Shown: positions 52,103 to 60,802, counted from the stretch's first letter. The stretch is DNA of 64,000 bases from Oscillospiraceae bacterium (GCA_902779945.1 CACZDN010000005.1:184691-248690); one strand, 5' to 3'. The notes: generated from the sequence alone by a model not told the origin. Program-made: numbers and translations.

Positions 52103-52999
52103 ATGCAATTGACCAGAAAAGAGTTTGATATTCTTGTGGCCTTGGCAGAATCAAAGGAGGCATGCACTCAACGAAAACTGGAGAAACTGACGGGACACAG
52201 TCTGGGTACGATTAACCGCGTATTGAAAGAGCTTGCGGAGAGCGGGCTTGTCTCCAACGGTGCTGTCACCACAAGCGGCATCAACGCGCTGGAGCCATAT
52301 CGGGCCAGGAGGGCAATCTTCATTGCGGCCGGTTTTGGCTCCCGTATGGTCCCGATTACGTTCAACACACCGAAACCGCTTGTTCGGGTACATGGGGTTC
52401 GGATTATTGACCGGCTGATTGATGCCTGTCTTGACGCCGGAATTAATGAGATTTTCATTATCCGCGGTTATTTGGGTGAACTTTTTGACCAACTCCTGTA
52501 TAAATATCCCATGATTAAGTTCGTGGAGAATCCCGTTTATAACGAGGCAAATAACATCAGCTCTGCGCTGGTAGCCCGGTATATGCTCTCAAACGCCTAT
52601 GTGTTTGAGGCTGATTTGCTTATAAGCAATCCGAAAATCATCAAAAAATACCATTATACTTCGGATTTCCTCGGCATTAAGAAACAGCGCTCCGACGACT
52701 GGTGTACCCGGGTTAAGGATGGAATTATTGTTGAGGAAAAACTTGGCGGCGAAGGCAATGATATTTGGCAGATGGTAGGCATCAGCTACTGGAACGAAGC
52801 GGATGGCCATAAGCTGAGCCAGGATATCCAGGACGTATACGCGTCTCCCGGCGGCAAGGAACGCTACTGGGAGCAGGTCCCGCTGGTATACAGGAAGGAG
52901 CACTACGCCGTCGAAATATGTGATTGCACGGATGAGGATATCGTGGAGATCGATACATTCAATGAGCTGAAGGCTATAGATAAAACTTACGATATCTGA
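52103..52999 (+). CDS. LicC-like cytidylyltransferase fused to a winged-helix domain
   Basis: A 298-residue fusion. Residues 1-65 (MQLTRKEFDILVALAESKEA, then a KLEKLTGHSLGTINRVLKEL helix pair) form a MarR-like winged helix. Residues about 70-298 are an NTP transferase domain with FIAAGFGSRMVPITFNTPKP (Gly-x-Gly-x-Arg loop and the Lys), and acidic metal ligands in YVFEADLLI and DIVEIDTFNEL. This is the type of LicC, which makes CDP-choline from phosphocholine for the LicD enzymes; both LicD proteins are upstream. The added DNA-binding domain suggests self-regulation or sensing. ATG at 52103 follows GGGAGA by 6 nt. Confidence 0.83.
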   Translation: MQLTRKEFDILVALAESKEACTQRKLEKLTGHSLGTINRVLKELAESGLVSNGAVTTSGINALEPYRARRAIFIAAGFGSRMVPITFNTPKPLVRVHGVRIIDRLIDACLDAGINEIFIIRGYLGELFDQLLYKYPMIKFVENPVYNEANNISSALVARYMLSNAYVFEADLLISNPKIIKKYHYTSDFLGIKKQRSDDWCTRVKDGIIVEEKLGGEGNDIWQMVGISYWNEADGHKLSQDIQDVYASPGGKERYWEQVPLVYRKEHYAVEICDCTDEDIVEIDTFNELKAIDKTYDI

Positions 53000-53068
53000 T
53001 TTTGTTTTATAAATGATGACGTTCTGCAAGGTTTGAACAAATTATTTGAAATATCGGTGAATTACTTC

Positions 53069-53097
53069 TTGACAAGCGTTCAAATATGGCGTATTAT
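53069..53097 (+). promoter_or_regulatory. promoter of the ABC importer operon
   Basis: TTGACA (53069-53074), 17-bp spacer, TATTAT (53092-53097), 42 nt before the binding-protein gene. Confidence 0.85.
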
Positions 53098-53138
53098 GGC
53101 AACATCCATGAACACCAGAAATGGACGGAGGGTAAATT

Positions 53139-54176
53139 ATGAACACATTTTTGAAAAAAACAATTCTGCTGACGCTGACTGCCGTTTTGATGCTTTCCGT
53201 GTGTGGCTTTGCCAGTGCTGATGAAGGGGTAACCTTTACTGCCCCCGCTGTGACGACTGCACTGGACGACAGCAGCAATCGTGTCGTTATCTATTCCGGC
53301 GCTGAGGAATATCGTCATGCCTACTTTATGGAGCGTCTGACAGAGCAGTTCCCCGACTATGACATCTCCATCGAGTACATGCCCACTGGCAACCTGGCCG
53401 CGAAGCTGGCTGCTGAGGGTTTAGATTCTGAGGGCGATATTTTTTATGATATCGACTACAGCTACGCGGGTATGATTGAACAATATTTTGCTGATCTTTC
53501 TGATTACGATCAGGAGATTTATATGGAGGACTGCCGGGTTAAGAGCAATAAATACCTTTGCGAAACGCGTAACGGCGGTGCGATTATCATCAATCCTGAT
53601 TTGCTGGCAGCGAAAGGCCTTGATGAGCCGACCTGCTATGCCGATCTGATCAAGCCGGAATACAAAGGCCTCATTTCCATGCCCAGTCCGAAATCTTCCG
53701 GCACCGGCTACATGTTCGTAAAAAACCTGGTAAATGCCTGGGGCGAGGATAAAGCCTTCGATTATTTCGATCAGCTTGCAGAAAACATCCTTCAATTCAC
53801 AACATCCGGCTCCGGCCCGGTCAACGCACTGGTACAGGGCGAGGCAGCTATTGGTCTTGGTATGACTGCCCAGGCCGTAACTGCTATCAACAATGGCAGC
53901 AATTTGAAGATCGTATTCTTTGAGGAAGGCTCACCTTATTCTCTGTACGGTTTTTCCGTGTTGGACGGAAAGGAGAACCGGAAGGCGGTTCGGGAAGTAT
54001 TTGACTTCTTCTATACAACCCTTGTAGTGGAAGATAAAGCGCTTTTCTACCCTGAAAAGATCTATAAGGATTTAGACTTTGAAGTTGAGAACTATCCCAC
54101 GAATATTCACTACGGCGATATGTCCGGTAACACCACGGAGGAAAAGCTCAGACTCTTGGATAACTGGGAATATTGA
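53139..54176 (+). CDS. ABC importer solute-binding protein (iron/polyamine/phosphonate-type fold)
   Basis: A 345-residue exported protein. A signal peptide (about 1-28, ending GFASADEG) lacks a lipobox Cys. The mature part starts RVVIYSGAEEYRHAYFMERL and continues with the two-lobe fold of family 1 extracellular binding proteins, similar to those for ferric iron, polyamines or 2-aminoethylphosphonate. Position just after the LicC-like gene suggests it brings in choline, an aminoalcohol or a phosphonate for surface decoration; this is inference. GGAGGG precedes the ATG. A hairpin between this gene and the ATPase gene probably keeps binding-protein mRNA in excess. Confidence 0.83.
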   Translation: MNTFLKKTILLTLTAVLMLSVCGFASADEGVTFTAPAVTTALDDSSNRVVIYSGAEEYRHAYFMERLTEQFPDYDISIEYMPTGNLAAKLAAEGLDSEGDIFYDIDYSYAGMIEQYFADLSDYDQEIYMEDCRVKSNKYLCETRNGGAIIINPDLLAAKGLDEPTCYADLIKPEYKGLISMPSPKSSGTGYMFVKNLVNAWGEDKAFDYFDQLAENILQFTTSGSGPVNALVQGEAAIGLGMTAQAVTAINNGSNLKIVFFEEGSPYSLYGFSVLDGKENRKAVREVFDFFYTTLVVEDKALFYPEKIYKDLDFEVENYPTNIHYGDMSGNTTEEKLRLLDNWEY

Positions 54177-54193
54177 GATAAGCTGTGAACGAT

Positions 54194-54227
54194 AGAGGGG
54201 AGAAGACCAATTCTTCTTCCCTCTTTT
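54194..54227 (+). terminator. intra-operon hairpin after the binding-protein gene
   Basis: AGAGGGGAGAAGA (54194-54206) pairs with TCTTCTTCCCTCT (54212-54224) with one mismatch, followed by TTT. It likely works as a partial terminator or mRNA stabiliser. Confidence 0.75.
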
Positions 54228-54255
54228 AAGCATAGGAGAAAGAATTGGAGCAGAA

Positions 54256-55038
54256 ATGGATAAACTGATCATCAAAAACCTCACAAAATCATTCGATGGC
54301 ACTGGCGTTCTTCATAATGTAAGCTTTACAGTGCGGGATGGTGAGTTTCTTTCCATTCTCGGCCCGTCCGGATGCGGAAAGACCACGATCTTGCGTATTC
54401 TGATCGGCCTGGAATCGGCTGACAGTGGAGAGATCATCAAGGACGGTGTCAACATCACCACTCTTCCTGCTGCGAAAAGAAAAATGGGGATCGTCTTTCA
54501 GAATTACGCGCTGTTTGAGAACATGACTGTACTGCGCAATGTGGAGTACGCCCTGCTCAAAAGTGCAGGAACAAAAGGCGAATACAGCAGGAAGAAAGCA
54601 GCGGCGAAGGCAAAAGAAATGCTGGAGTTGGTCGGCCTTTCTGAGCATCTTGACAAGAAGCCGCGTCAGCTCTCCGGCGGCCAGCAGCAGCGTGTCGCCA
54701 TTGCCAGAACCCTTGCGCTGAATCCGGATGTTATTCTCTTTGACGAGCCGATGTCTGCTCTCGATGTGGATACCAGACTCTCTTTGCGCGCTGAATTAAA
54801 GGAGCTTCAAAAGCGTTTCGGCACGACCATGATCTACATTACCCATGATCAGGAAGAGGCTTATGCACTGTCTGACCGGATCATGGTGATGGATGCGGGC
54901 GTAATACACCAGCTTGACACGCCCCACAATCTCATAGACCGACCGGCGGATGATTATGTGCGCAATTTTGTTATTCGGAATATCAATATTAAGATAAACA
55001 GCCTTATCCAGTTCGCGCGGTTGGAGGACAATAAATGA
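54256..55038 (+). CDS. ABC importer ATPase
   Basis: A 260-residue ATP-binding subunit. Walker A GPSGCGKTT (about 36-44), Q loop FQNYALFENMTV, signature LSGGQQQR, Walker B VILFDEP and switch His in YITHDQEEAY are all intact. It lacks a long C-terminal TOBE region, being shorter than PotA or UgpC. The last codons overlap the permease start by 4 nt, showing coupling. Confidence 0.9.
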   Translation: MDKLIIKNLTKSFDGTGVLHNVSFTVRDGEFLSILGPSGCGKTTILRILIGLESADSGEIIKDGVNITTLPAAKRKMGIVFQNYALFENMTVLRNVEYALLKSAGTKGEYSRKKAAAKAKEMLELVGLSEHLDKKPRQLSGGQQQRVAIARTLALNPDVILFDEPMSALDVDTRLSLRAELKELQKRFGTTMIYITHDQEEAYALSDRIMVMDAGVIHQLDTPHNLIDRPADDYVRNFVIRNINIKINSLIQFARLEDNK

Positions 55039-56618
55039 GAATCAGAGAAAAATGGTCTCCTTCAACCGCGTTGAAGATTCTGCTTTGCATATTCTGGCTT
55101 TTTGCAATTATCCTTCCCCTGATCCGTATGCTATCAACAATGGCTACGGTTGATGTGCGCGCTGTTATCACAGCACGAAAGTTTTCCAAGGCACTGAGAC
55201 AGTCTCTGACCGTCAGTTTTACCGCGACTGTGATCGCCGTTGCCCTCTCGGGCCTTCTTTCCTGGGCTGTCGCCAGGACAAATATCAGGCACAAAACCAT
55301 TCTGAACACGCTTATTACGGTTCCAATGCTGATTCCGTCTATCTCACACGGCATGGGTTTAGTCATTATTCTCGGCGCCAATGGATGGCTTTCCAGATTT
55401 TTGGGCCTGGAAGGCGGCATCTACGGGTTTTGGGGAATCGTGATCGGGTCAGTGATGTATTCTTTCCCGGTGGCCTATCTCATGCTATACGACGTTCTGC
55501 GTTATGAGGATGGAGCGCCTTATGAGGCGGCAGAAGTCATGGGACTGACCGCACAAAATCGTTTTTTCGCCATTACACTCCCTTATCTCCGGAAGCCAAT
55601 GATTTCTGTTGTTTTCGCGACCTTTACAATGATTGTAACCGACTACGGTGTACCGCTCATGGTAGGAGGGAAATATATGACTCTGCCCGTCATGATGTAT
55701 CAGGATGTAATCGGGATGCTGGACTTCGGCAAAGGTTCCGTGATCGGCATGATCCTTTTGATTCCGGCGTTGATTGCGTGTATTCTTGACATGGCAAATC
55801 GTGACAAGGGAAATGCAGCTTTTGTCGCCAGACCCTATCTGATAAAGAAAAGCGCGGTGAGAGACAATATTGCCCGCGGTATCTGTATCTTTGTTATTGT
55901 GCTCGTTTTTCTCCCGATTGCATCGTTTTCGATATTGGGCTTTATCGCAAAATACCCGACCGATATGACCTTATCGCTGAAAAACGCAGCACAGGCAATT
56001 CACATGGGTGCGATCCGCTACCTGAAAAACTCTCTCATTATTGCGCTGGTCGTTTCTTTTCTCGGAACAGCGCTGGCGATCTTTAATGCCTATATGACAG
56101 CGAGAAGCCGGACAAGGCTCAGCTATGTGCTGCACCTTATGTCGATTACATCGCTGGCAATACCTGGAATAGTCCTTGGCTTGGCCTATGTGATGTTCTT
56201 CAAAAGCACGCCAATCTACGGGACCTTCGCTATGCTGTTCCTTGTAAACTCCATGCACTTTTTTGCTTCGCCATATCTAATGGCGTACAACACCTTCGGG
56301 AAGATCAACGATAACCTTGAGAATGTGGGCGCGGCCATGGGAATCGGCCGCTGGACGATTATCCGGGACGTTATTCTGCCTCAGGCTATGGGAACCATCC
56401 TTGAAATGATGAGCTATTTTTTTATCAATTGTATGATGACGATTTCAGCTGTGTCCTTCCTGGCAAATGTCCGGAACAAGCCGTTGGCGCTGATGATAAC
56501 GCAATTTGAGGGGCAGATGCAGTTGGAATGCGCGGCGTTTGTGAGTATGCTTATTCTCTCGGTCAATGTTGTCATGAAATATATCTTGTTTGTTATGAAA
56601 AAGAGGACAACGTTCTAA
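55035..56618 (+). CDS. ABC importer permease, two fused membrane domains
   Basis: A 527-residue protein carrying both permease halves, each of about six helices, as in FbpB/AfuB-type and phosphonate-type systems. Each half has its EAA loop: EAAEVMGLTAQNRFFAITLP (about 171-190) and NVGAAMGIGRWTIIRDVILP (about 432-451). With the binding protein and ATPase it completes a three-gene importer, so no further permease gene is needed. Directly after its stop lies a truncated cytidylyltransferase. Confidence 0.88.
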   Translation: MRIREKWSPSTALKILLCIFWLFAIILPLIRMLSTMATVDVRAVITARKFSKALRQSLTVSFTATVIAVALSGLLSWAVARTNIRHKTILNTLITVPMLIPSISHGMGLVIILGANGWLSRFLGLEGGIYGFWGIVIGSVMYSFPVAYLMLYDVLRYEDGAPYEAAEVMGLTAQNRFFAITLPYLRKPMISVVFATFTMIVTDYGVPLMVGGKYMTLPVMMYQDVIGMLDFGKGSVIGMILLIPALIACILDMANRDKGNAAFVARPYLIKKSAVRDNIARGICIFVIVLVFLPIASFSILGFIAKYPTDMTLSLKNAAQAIHMGAIRYLKNSLIIALVVSFLGTALAIFNAYMTARSRTRLSYVLHLMSITSLAIPGIVLGLAYVMFFKSTPIYGTFAMLFLVNSMHFFASPYLMAYNTFGKINDNLENVGAAMGIGRWTIIRDVILPQAMGTILEMMSYFFINCMMTISAVSFLANVRNKPLALMITQFEGQMQLECAAFVSMLILSVNVVMKYILFVMKKRTTF

Positions 56619-57064
56619 AAATCACCTGGATCTTCTCCGATTACCGGATGCCGATGGAGATCGCCGGCAAAGTAAAGACGCTGTCGATATATCTTTACGT
56701 GGGCGCAAAGGTCGCCGAGACAGACGACTGGTGCTTCAAAGAGAAGAACGGCTGTGCGAGCGACTATCAGCTGGGAAGAACGGATTGTTATCAGGGATTT
56801 GGCATTTCCTATTGGAACGGCGAAGACGCCGAGAGGCTGAAGGCTGACCTGCGCAAGGTGTATGCGATGCGCGGCGGCAGGGAGGATCTCTGGGAGATGG
56901 TTCCGCTCACGATTATGCGCAAGAACTATCATGTTGAGATACGAAAGTGTCTCAAGTCCGATATCATCGAGATCGACAATTTCATGGAACTGATTGCGGC
57001 TGACCCGAGTTATGCCCATTACCCCGGATATGAAGAATTCAATGGTTTACAGTCGAATGGATAA
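56619..57064 (+). pseudogene. truncated LicC-like cytidylyltransferase
   Basis: From about 56690 to the TAA at 57062-57064 the product aligns with the C-terminal half of the LicC-like protein at 52103: AETDDWCFKEKNG matches SDDWCTRVKDG, GFGISYWNGEDAERL matches MVGISYWNEADGHKL, and IIEIDNFMELIAADPSY matches IVEIDTFNELKAIDKTY. The N-terminal nucleotide-binding half with GxGxR is missing, and the first codons lie inside or just after the permease gene. It looks like a decayed second copy; ATG at 56648 could still start a short product without catalytic residues. Confidence 0.75.
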
Positions 57065-57094
57065 GAGACAGACAGAGGAGGACAATCATCATTC

Positions 57095-57670
57095 ATGCCA
57101 CAGTCTGCAATCATAGCAATACTCCGTATTGTATTGACGGCGGCAAGCGTATTCGGATTTCCATACTTGCTGAGGCGGATATGGATCACCGACAAGTCCG
57201 GGCATGTCCAACGGTTTATGCCGGCGATCCTTGTTGCATATTCCGCTTCGATCCTGGCGATTACTCTTGGCACCAGAACATACGACGAGAAGGCGGGGGT
57301 AATCTTTAACCTCACATGGGCCTATCGTGAGATTTTCACAACAATGGCGAAAGGATATCAAGTCGGCGGGCTCCTGGAAGCGATCAAACGGATTCACTGG
57401 GTCAGAGGAACAGTCTCAAGCCTGATCCTCAACGTGTTCCTGTTTGTACCGATGGGGTATCTGCTGCCGCTGAGCTGTAAACAAATAAAAAGCTGGTGGA
57501 AAGTCCTGCTGGCGGGCGTAGTGTTCAGCTTCTGCATCGAGACGATTCAGTTATTGACCCATTTTGGATGGTTTGATATCGCAGACCCCATATATAATGG
57601 CCTTGGAACGATGATCGGGTACTCGCTTTATCGGAAGATATTCTTGAGAAAGGGCATAACAAAGGAATAA
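57095..57670 (+). CDS. VanZ-family membrane protein
   Basis: A 191-residue protein with about five helices. NVFLFVPMGYLLPL (about 112-125) and SFCIETIQLLTHFGWFDIAD (about 149-168) match the VanZ family hallmarks (N-x3-F-x-P-x-G and the E-x-x-Q-x5-G-x-x-D-x-D/N pattern). VanZ-like proteins are linked to envelope stress and glycopeptide tolerance, but their activity is unclear. It lies 30 nt after the truncated cytidylyltransferase and 4 nt before the next gene, so it is probably co-transcribed with it. No vanHAX genes are present, so it is no sign of vancomycin resistance. Confidence 0.83.
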   Translation: MPQSAIIAILRIVLTAASVFGFPYLLRRIWITDKSGHVQRFMPAILVAYSASILAITLGTRTYDEKAGVIFNLTWAYREIFTTMAKGYQVGGLLEAIKRIHWVRGTVSSLILNVFLFVPMGYLLPLSCKQIKSWWKVLLAGVVFSFCIETIQLLTHFGWFDIADPIYNGLGTMIGYSLYRKIFLRKGITKE

Positions 57671-57674
57671 TCAT

Positions 57675-58880
57675 ATGACTGAAACACAAGACAAGCTGAT
57701 CAGGATCATCGGAAAACAGTTGTTTTCCACAGGGGAAGATCTGCCTCCGATCCAGGATTACAAATCTCTTTTTACCGAAGCCCGGCAGCAGACCGTGCTT
57801 CCCATCGTGCTTTCCTGGCTGGACGGCACCATAGCGACAGATGAAGAGAGACAGAAATACAAGGTACAAAAAGCGGAATACCAGGCGTCGAGCGTCAGAA
57901 ATCTGTATTACCATAAAGAATTAAACAAGCTGCTTTCAGCGCACGACATCCCATATGTCATCCTGAAAGGCCAGGCTTCTGCATATTACTATCCAGACCC
58001 TGCCCTTCGCGTAATGGGCGACGTCGATTTTCTGGTAGCGATGTCTGCGGTGGACGAAGTCGATGAGCTGCTGGTTTCGCAGGGCTTCAAGAAGCTGGAC
58101 GGCGCTGAAAAGCATGAGTACCATTGGGCTTACAAAAAAGATCGCGAAGCGCTGGAGCTGCACTGGGATGTTCCCGGCGTGCCGGAAACGAACAACGAGA
58201 CGATTAAAAGCTATCTTTCCGACATCATAGAGAAACGAAGGATGATTCAGGCCCTTGGAGGGGAGTTTGCGATCCCCGCGCCCGTTCATCACGGCCTTGT
58301 CCTGCTCCTGCATACGATCAACCACATGACGGCGACGGGCGTCGGCCTGCGGCATCTGTGCGATTGGCTTGTCTTTGCCAACAGCTTGACGGAAGAAGAT
58401 TTCGTCAATACCTTTGAAAAGCCGCTCCGGGACGTCGGCTTATGGAAATTCGCTCAGGTTTTGTCAAAGATCGGCGTGATGTATTTTGGCTGTGAGGACA
58501 GGGACTGGTGCAAAGAGGCTGACGAATCTCTTTGTACAGCCTTCTTGGAAGACGTCTTTGCGGGCGGCAATTTCGGAACAAAGGACCACACGCGCCGCAG
58601 TCAGGCCAAGCTGATACGCAATAACGTCAGCAAGAAAGTCGGAAATGGAAACATCTTGACAAACATTCTGATCAGCATCAACGAGAAGGCCAAAAGGGAT
58701 TATCCCGTGATGAAGAAAAACCCCGTTCTGCTTCCGGCAGGCTGGATCATTGTATGCGTACAATACTTTTTCAGAATCATTCTGAGAAAGCGAAACAACG
58801 TATTTGAAAAAACGATCTATTCGGATGCAATCACCCGACAGAAGCTGTATTCTGAATTGAAGCTGTTTGAAACAGACTGA
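57675..58880 (+). CDS. nucleotidyltransferase-fold protein (NTP_transf_5 type)
   Basis: A 401-residue protein. The core motif YVILKGQASAYYYPDPALRV then MGDVDFLV (about 95-122) is the hallmark of the NTP_transf_5 family, with the two Asp of GDVDFLV as probable metal ligands, and ALELHWDVPG (about 157-166) a later conserved part. Proteins of this family occur in capsule and peptide-modification loci, but their reactions are mostly unproven. It starts 4 nt after VanZ and is the last gene of the polysaccharide locus before a strong hairpin. Confidence 0.8.
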   Translation: MTETQDKLIRIIGKQLFSTGEDLPPIQDYKSLFTEARQQTVLPIVLSWLDGTIATDEERQKYKVQKAEYQASSVRNLYYHKELNKLLSAHDIPYVILKGQASAYYYPDPALRVMGDVDFLVAMSAVDEVDELLVSQGFKKLDGAEKHEYHWAYKKDREALELHWDVPGVPETNNETIKSYLSDIIEKRRMIQALGGEFAIPAPVHHGLVLLLHTINHMTATGVGLRHLCDWLVFANSLTEEDFVNTFEKPLRDVGLWKFAQVLSKIGVMYFGCEDRDWCKEADESLCTAFLEDVFAGGNFGTKDHTRRSQAKLIRNNVSKKVGNGNILTNILISINEKAKRDYPVMKKNPVLLPAGWIIVCVQYFFRIILRKRNNVFEKTIYSDAITRQKLYSELKLFETD

Positions 58881-58905
58881 TGTTGTCTCTCCGTTTTCCC
58901 GACAC

Positions 58906-58959
58906 GAAAAAAAACAAGCGTCAAACAGGGCCCGCTGATTGCGAGCCCCGTTTGACGCT
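58906..58959 (-). terminator. terminator between convergent genes
   Basis: AGCGTCAAACAGGGC (58917-58931) pairs with GCCCCGTTTGACGCT (58945-58959). On the - strand the stem is followed by TTGTTTTTTTTC (58916-58905), a strong tail for the sortase transcript; on the + strand the tail is weaker but the hairpin may serve both. Confidence 0.88.
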
Positions 58960-59006
58960 AACGCTGTTTTATAGACTTGTATGAACCTAGACTTGTATGA
59001 ACCGGC

Positions 59007-59807
59007 TCAGTGGATCTGCGTGAGCTTGCCGACCACGACGTAGCGGCCGTCGTCGCGCTCGTAGGTGCAGGTGGAGAGGGTGACGATCTTGTCGTCAGCC
59101 TCGACTTCCACGTCAGACTGGAAGGTGGACAGGTCCCTTACAAGCTGAACGTGGCCTTCAAACTGTTCAGGGGAGTCGAAGTTGCGCGCGTAGGCGAAAG
59201 AGGTAGGCTCCGTGATGAAGCCGCCGATGAGATCAAGACGGTAATTAAAGTTCGGCGTGCTGAGGTAGATCACGGGGTGGGAGCCGTAATAGCTCTCGTC
59301 GCGGTAGTCGCGCAGGCTTGCGAACATGGAGCCGTCGTTCATGTTGTGGCCGTAGATGCAGGTGTTCTGATCCGAGAAGTCGGCCGCGTTGCGGCAGTCG
59401 ATGAAGATGGTACCGTTGGCGTTCTGGATCTCGCCGGGGATGTGGTCCAGATAGTAGAAGTTGTCGTCCGTGTAGGCAATGGGATAGTTGATCTTCGTGT
59501 TCGGGCTGTAGATCCAGCCGACATAGTCGGTGCTCTGGGCGCGCAGGCCGTCAAAGTCGATGTTCAGCGGGCTGACCTCGGGATCGATCCCATCGCCCTC
59601 GGGCTCAAGGTTTTCGACCGGCGCGGGCGTGGGGGAGACCTCCGCCACCGTGACAAACTGATTTGCGACCTCCGTATATGCCTGCTCCGCTTGCCTGTAG
59701 CCGAGGAGCGTGGTGATGATCTTGTACGCGCTGAATGCGAAAACACCGACCAGAATGATGCACAGCACGATCAGGATAACTTTTACAGCACTCTTTTTCT
59801 TCTTCAA
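59007..59807 (-). CDS. class B sortase
   Basis: A 266-residue membrane-anchored transpeptidase. An N-terminal lysine-rich stretch and one helix (about 8-30) are followed by a Pro-rich linker and the sortase domain. Catalytic His154 lies in CIYGHNMNDG, Cys247 in TLSTCTYE and Arg255 in RDDGRYVVVGKL; the helix insertion before the Cys is typical of class B. It should join proteins with an NPxTG-like signal to peptidoglycan or pilins; no such substrate is in the window. The start appears to be TTG at 59807, with AAGGAAGG 8 nt upstream; no ATG is suitably placed. Confidence 0.9.
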   Translation of the reverse strand: MKKKKSAVKVILIVLCIILVGVFAFSAYKIITTLLGYRQAEQAYTEVANQFVTVAEVSPTPAPVENLEPEGDGIDPEVSPLNIDFDGLRAQSTDYVGWIYSPNTKINYPIAYTDDNFYYLDHIPGEIQNANGTIFIDCRNAADFSDQNTCIYGHNMNDGSMFASLRDYRDESYYGSHPVIYLSTPNFNYRLDLIGGFITEPTSFAYARNFDSPEQFEGHVQLVRDLSTFQSDVEVEADDKIVTLSTCTYERDDGRYVVVGKLTQIH

Positions 59808-59881
59808 ATAATTCGCCTTCCTTTACTGACGGGTACAGGTTCCCGTGTAATCAACGCCTTTATTATAGCGCATCTTTTGCA

Positions 59882-59930
59882 AAAAGGGAAGCCCCTTTTG
59901 TTACAAGAATGTAACGAAAGGGGCTTTTAC
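59882..59930 (-). terminator. terminator of the metNIQ operon
   Basis: AAGCCCCTTTTGTTAC (59889-59904) pairs with GTAACGAAAGGGGCTT (59911-59926), one mismatch. On the - strand the stem is followed by CCCTTTTTG. Confidence 0.88.
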
Positions 59931-59960
59931 ACTGGTAATACTTAACGGAAGCGGAAGCGC

Positions 59961-60779
59961 TTACTTGATGGCGACAATGCCGGCGCCGGTCTTCTCGTTG
60001 AAGGCCTCGACTGCGCCGTCCTGCAGAGCCTCGACAAGGGCCTTGATCTCGGGACGGTCCTCATCGCCGCGGCGGACGGCCACGAGGTTTGCGTAGGTCT
60101 GGGCGGCGTTGCCGGAGGCGTCCTCGATGGCGAGCGCGTCGGTGGTCTTGAAGCCGGCGTCAAGCGCGTAGTTATAATTGATGACGGCGATGGTGCCCTT
60201 GGCGCTGTTCTTCAGCAGGGAGGGGACAGTGTCGGCCTGGGCGGCCTGGACGGTGTAGCCCTTGGCGTCGACGATGTCGAGCACGGAGGGGGCGGTCTCA
60301 ACGGAGGCGTCCTCCGGCAGGACGATCAGGCCCTCCTGCTGGAGCAGGAGCAGGGCGCGGGTCTGGTTGGAGACGTCGTCGGGGACCAGGATCGTGGCGC
60401 CCTTGCCGATCTCCTTGAGATCCTTGAGAGTGGTGCTGTAGATGCCCATCGGCTCGTAGTGGACAAGGCCGGCGGAAACGAGGTCGGTGCCGTTGGCCTC
60501 ATTGAAGCTGTTCATGTAGGGGGCGTGCTGGAAGTAGTTGGCGTCCAGGGTGCCGTCCTGCAGGGCGGTGTTGGGGAGCACGTAGTCGTCGTAGATCACG
60601 ATGTCGAGTTCGATGCCCTGTTCGAGGAGCTTGGGCTTGACGGTTTCAAGCAGTTCAGCATGAGGGGTGGAGCTTGCGCCGATCTTCAGCTTTACGTTTT
60701 TGTCGGCGGCGAGGGCGGTCGCGGACAGCACAGAGATGAGCAGGACCGCGCAGAGGATCAGAGAGATGGCTTTTTTCAT
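59961..60779 (-). CDS. metQ: methionine ABC importer binding protein MetQ
   Basis: A 272-residue NlpA/MetQ-family protein. The mature part begins VKLKIGASSTPHAELLETVK, and DIVIYDDYVLPNTALQDGTL (about 59-78) with DANYFQHAPYMNSF (about 79-92) is the family's ligand-binding region. The signal peptide ends SATALAADKN, and the Cys of a lipobox is missing, although most Gram-positive MetQ proteins are lipoproteins. It may be held at the membrane by its importer or be released. It is the last gene of metNIQ, 23 nt after metI. Confidence 0.93.
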   Translation of the reverse strand: MKKAISLILCAVLLISVLSATALAADKNVKLKIGASSTPHAELLETVKPKLLEQGIELDIVIYDDYVLPNTALQDGTLDANYFQHAPYMNSFNEANGTDLVSAGLVHYEPMGIYSTTLKDLKEIGKGATILVPDDVSNQTRALLLLQQEGLIVLPEDASVETAPSVLDIVDAKGYTVQAAQADTVPSLLKNSAKGTIAVINYNYALDAGFKTTDALAIEDASGNAAQTYANLVAVRRGDEDRPEIKALVEALQDGAVEAFNEKTGAGIVAIK

Positions 60780-60802
60780 GGTTTTCAGTCTCCTTTCAAA
60801 TT

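Noticed and set aside
56528-56618. Start of the open frame that contains the truncated cytidylyltransferase
   Set aside because: This part overlaps the permease in another frame and has no similarity to the cytidylyltransferase; the remnant begins after the permease stop.
57095-57670. VanZ-like gene as part of a glycopeptide resistance cluster
   Set aside because: No vanH, vanA/B, vanX or VanRS genes are near; VanZ-family proteins are common outside resistance clusters.
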